The notes under the pieces were generated by a model. That model saw only the letters and a list, made by a program, of their open reading frames with translations, ran no database searches and was not told the DNA's origin. A stretch of 7,027 nt of DNA from an uncultured Oscillibacter sp. Lineage in GTDB: Bacteria; Bacillota; Clostridia; Oscillospirales; Oscillospiraceae. A program made the translations under genes and the position numbers. Within the stretch, counting starts at the first letter, position 1. The number at the start of each line of letters is the position of its first letter. The stretch spans positions 1 through 7,027 of the forward strand of contig CAJTJA010000091.1 of the NCBI GenBank assembly GCA_910576845.1, in the 5' to 3' direction. Shown one piece after another: positions 5,002 to 7,027 of the stretch.

Positions 5002-6035
5002 TTGTCAAGAGTCCCTATTTCAAAAGCGACGGCTTCGGCGGTAGAAACGCCGCCGGATATCTTCGATACATTGCCACTCGTGAACGTGTGGAACTCCTGC
5101 CGGATAACCGTCCGCCTATACGCAGACAGGAACAGCTCATCAAAAAGCTGACGAAAGATTTTCCGGACAGTAAAACGTCAGCGCAGTACGAAGAGTACAC
5201 GGAGGAGCCAACCAAGTACCACGCTTCAGAGTTCATATCCTCTGTGCTTGAAAATCACTGGCCGGAAGCCAGCCAGTCCAAAGTCTACATGAAGTACATC
5301 GCCACCCGTCCTCGGGCGGAACGGCTGGGCCGCTACGGATTGTTCGGTGACGAGGATGCCGTTGATCTTCAAAAAGCGATGACAGAGCTGAGCGAGTATT
5401 CCGGCAACGTCTGGACGCACATCATCTCCCTCAAGCGAGAGGACGCGGAGCGCCTTGGTTACGATAATGCGAAGGCGTGGCGGAATCTGCTCCGTACCCA
5501 CCGAAATGAGATCGCCACAGCCATGAATATCCCGCCAGGCGACTTCCGCTGGTACGCCGCCTTCCACGACGAGGGTCATCACCCTCATGTCCATATGATG
5601 GCTTGGTCGGCAAAGCCGGGTCAGGCGTATCTCAACCAGGAGGGCATCCGCAAAATCAAGTCTGAACTTACTCAGGATATTTTTCAGGGAGAACTGCTGC
5701 ACCTCTACGAGCAAAAGAGTTCGTCAAGAGACGAGCTGGTACGGCAGAGCCGTAAGGCACTGCTGGAGCTGACGAAGCGTATGCGCTCGGAGTTCTGCAA
5801 CAGCCTCGCAACGGAAAATAAGCTGCTGGAACTCTCACGGTCACTGGAGACTGTCAAGGGCAAGAAGGTCTACGGCTATTTAAAAAAGCCAGTTAAGGCT
5901 CAGGTGGATGCCGTCGTGGATGAGCTGGCAAAACTCCCAGAGGTAGAGGAGGGCTATGAATTATGGTGGCGGCTCCAGTGTCAGGTGGAGGATTTCTATT
6001 CCGAACGGGAGAGGGTACGTCCTCCGCTCTCTTAG
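4989..6035 (+). CDS. MobP3/MobL-type relaxase, N-terminal catalytic part, ended by in-frame TAG
   Basis: The 348-residue product has the catalytic domain of the MobP3/MobL relaxases I know from gut Firmicutes. Relaxases cut one strand at oriT, bind covalently to its 5' end through a tyrosine and lead it into the recipient. The GTG start is chosen because MARLIVKSPYF is the usual family beginning, GAGG lies at 4981-4984, and the next Met is at residue 101, beyond the first conserved motif. Candidate catalytic tyrosines are Y24 or Y27 in AAGYLRYIATRERVE; a similar motif recurs at Y100/Y103 (VYMKYIATRPRAE). The metal-binding histidine motif is H193-D-E-G-x-x-P-H200-V-H202. The frame ends at TAG (6033-6035), but the same frame continues for 300 codons with the C-terminal part typical of this family, so the full gene should be 4989-6935 (648 codons). 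Confidence 0.85.
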   Translation: MARLIVKSPYFKSDGFGGRNAAGYLRYIATRERVELLPDNRPPIRRQEQLIKKLTKDFPDSKTSAQYEEYTEEPTKYHASEFISSVLENHWPEASQSKVYMKYIATRPRAERLGRYGLFGDEDAVDLQKAMTELSEYSGNVWTHIISLKREDAERLGYDNAKAWRNLLRTHRNEIATAMNIPPGDFRWYAAFHDEGHHPHVHMMAWSAKPGQAYLNQEGIRKIKSELTQDIFQGELLHLYEQKSSSRDELVRQSRKALLELTKRMRSEFCNSLATENKLLELSRSLETVKGKKVYGYLKKPVKAQVDAVVDELAKLPEVEEGYELWWRLQCQVEDFYSERERVRPPLS

Positions 6036-6935
6036 GTGAAAGAGTTCCGGGCGATCAAGAACACCGTCATCCGTGAGGCAGAGCGCATCCGACAAGGTAC
6101 ATTCAGTTTTGAGGATGATAGTATCCAGCAGGATGATGAGCCGGAGGAGTTCGCAAGTTCCTACTACGGTTACTGGACGCTGAGAAATATGATTCGCAAC
6201 GAAGGTCTGCCTCTGGAGGAGCGGGATCAGGCTGTCGCAGAAATGGAGTGGCTAGCTGGGAGCGGCGACCGGAACGCCCAGTATCTCATGGGCAAGCTCT
6301 GGCAGGACGGTCCTCTGCTAATCCCGGACAGCGTAAAGGCTCGGCGCTGGCTGGAGCGGGCAGCGGCGCAAGGCCATGCTGCAGCGCAGTATGCGCTTGG
6401 GAAGCTTCTTCTCTCCGACGATGTGGAGGTTCATGATATGCAGGAGGGACTGCGCTGGCTGAGGACCGCCGCTGAAAATGGCAGCCACTGCGCTGCCTAC
6501 CGTCTGGGCAAGGAGTACCTCAGAGGAAAAATCGTCGGGAAGGATGCTGGCAAGGCGCTAGAGTGCTTTACTCAATCTGCCGAAGCCGGAAATCCCTACG
6601 CACAATACGCATTGGGTAGGTTGTACCTCCAGGGGAAAGAGGTGGTACAGGCTCAGGGAGTGGCGGAATACTGGCTGACGCGGTCTGCCGCTCGAGGCAA
6701 CAGCTATGCGCAGTTTCTCCTGGACCATCGGCAATGCGATCCGTCTGTTCTTCTCTGTACTGTGAGGCTCCTCCACCATATAAGCAATATTTTTCAGGAG
6801 ACGTTTCCGCCGCCTAATCCAGCAGGTGGCCATGTGGAGAGCAAACTCATGGGTCGGATTCGTGAGAAGAAGATCGCGATGGGCCATAAGCCGGACGATC
6901 ATGAGGAGTACCAGGGTCCGTCAATGTCGATGTAA
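6036..6935 (+). CDS. Sel1-repeat C-terminal half of the relaxase, separated by TAG
   Basis: This frame follows the relaxase TAG without a gap and in the same phase. It encodes KEFRAIKNTVIREAERIRQG, a linker, then about four Sel1/TPR-like repeats between codons 70 and 215 (AQYLMGKLWQDG, AAQYALGKLLLSDD, AAYRLGKEYLRGK, AQYALGRLYLQGK), then LLHHISNIFQE and a basic tail ending MGHKPDDHEE. I recall the same repeats and tail as the C-terminal part of intact MobP3-type relaxases, so this is probably not an independent gene. The GTG at 6036 lacks a usable ribosome site (the nearest GGGAGAGG is about 20 bases upstream) and the first ATG is at 6189, within the linker. Sel1 repeats form helical solenoids for protein contact. 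If not translated by readthrough or reinitiation, it is the dead half of a pseudogene. Confidence 0.75.
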   Translation: MKEFRAIKNTVIREAERIRQGTFSFEDDSIQQDDEPEEFASSYYGYWTLRNMIRNEGLPLEERDQAVAEMEWLAGSGDRNAQYLMGKLWQDGPLLIPDSVKARRWLERAAAQGHAAAQYALGKLLLSDDVEVHDMQEGLRWLRTAAENGSHCAAYRLGKEYLRGKIVGKDAGKALECFTQSAEAGNPYAQYALGRLYLQGKEVVQAQGVAEYWLTRSAARGNSYAQFLLDHRQCDPSVLLCTVRLLHHISNIFQETFPPPNPAGGHVESKLMGRIREKKIAMGHKPDDHEEYQGPSMSM

Positions 6936-7027
6936 CGAGCTCAAAATCTGAGTCGCATAAACAAAGATAAAAGTCCGCCGAAAAAAGTTCTCAAAAAAGT
7001 TTCCGTTTAGGGGTGGCTATTCAGACG
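6936..7027. other. Intergenic tail with no gene seen
   Basis: After the TAA there is a weak interrupted hairpin (6936-6955, CTCA-AAATC-TGAG core) without a T-run, then an A-rich stretch with short repeats up to the window edge. No coding start with a ribosome site is visible. Confidence 0.5.
6981..7001 (+). repeat. Tandem A-rich direct repeats
   Basis: AAAAAAGTT occurs at 6981-6989 and 6993-7001, a 12-base period, with a weaker copy (TAAAAGTCC) at 6968-6976. It may be a set of protein binding sites, such as integrase arm sites, or simply A-rich DNA. Confidence 0.35.

Noticed and set aside
1..7027. tRNA, rRNA, CRISPR array or suppressor tRNA gene
   Set aside because: No T-loop plus acceptor pairing, rRNA-like stretch or spaced identical repeats were found by eye on either strand.

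Overview
The window looks like a chromosomal stretch from a Gram-positive anaerobe of the class Clostridia, probably a gut Oscillospirales/Lachnospirales-type bacterium. The evidence is strong AGGAGG-type ribosome sites, a lipobox lipoprotein, consensus sigma-A promoters, and a relaxase type that I recognise from gut Firmicutes. No species can be named from the sequence alone.

Left part (1-2045), host-like and GC-rich (about 62% in one 60-base sample): the end of a sensor histidine kinase; then a promoter region with three phased CTTNAGA repeats that look like a response-regulator site; then a two-gene operon of a small charged coiled-coil protein and a secreted lipoprotein. A strong hairpin terminator at about 2046-2078 closes it.

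Middle part (2058-3635): a long gene on the minus strand for a 479-residue DUF6076-like protein with a four-cysteine zinc-ribbon-like motif. Its base composition is lower in GC (about 45% in one sample). It is driven by a textbook promoter (TTGACA, 17 bp, TATAAT), back to back with the start of the rightward mobile-element genes.

Right part (3634-6935), a mobilization module on the plus strand: a winged-helix DNA-binding protein gene broken by an in-frame TAG, an excisionase-type helix-turn-helix protein, a roughly 340-base non-coding region with the layout of an origin of transfer (IncP-type TATCCTG|C site next to a two-part hairpin on the minus strand), a small ribbon-helix-helix-like relaxosome accessory protein, and a MobP3/MobL-type relaxase. 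The relaxase is split from its Sel1-repeat C-terminal half by a second in-frame TAG. The set is best read as part of an integrative mobilizable or conjugative element. No integrase, coupling protein or secretion gene lies inside the window, so the element must continue past the right edge or be incomplete.

The most unusual point is that two separate genes of the mobile module each carry one in-frame amber (TAG) codon, with well-conserved sequence on both sides and no frameshifts or other stops. Recent decay is the simplest explanation. Amber suppression, recoding or programmed readthrough are testable alternatives.
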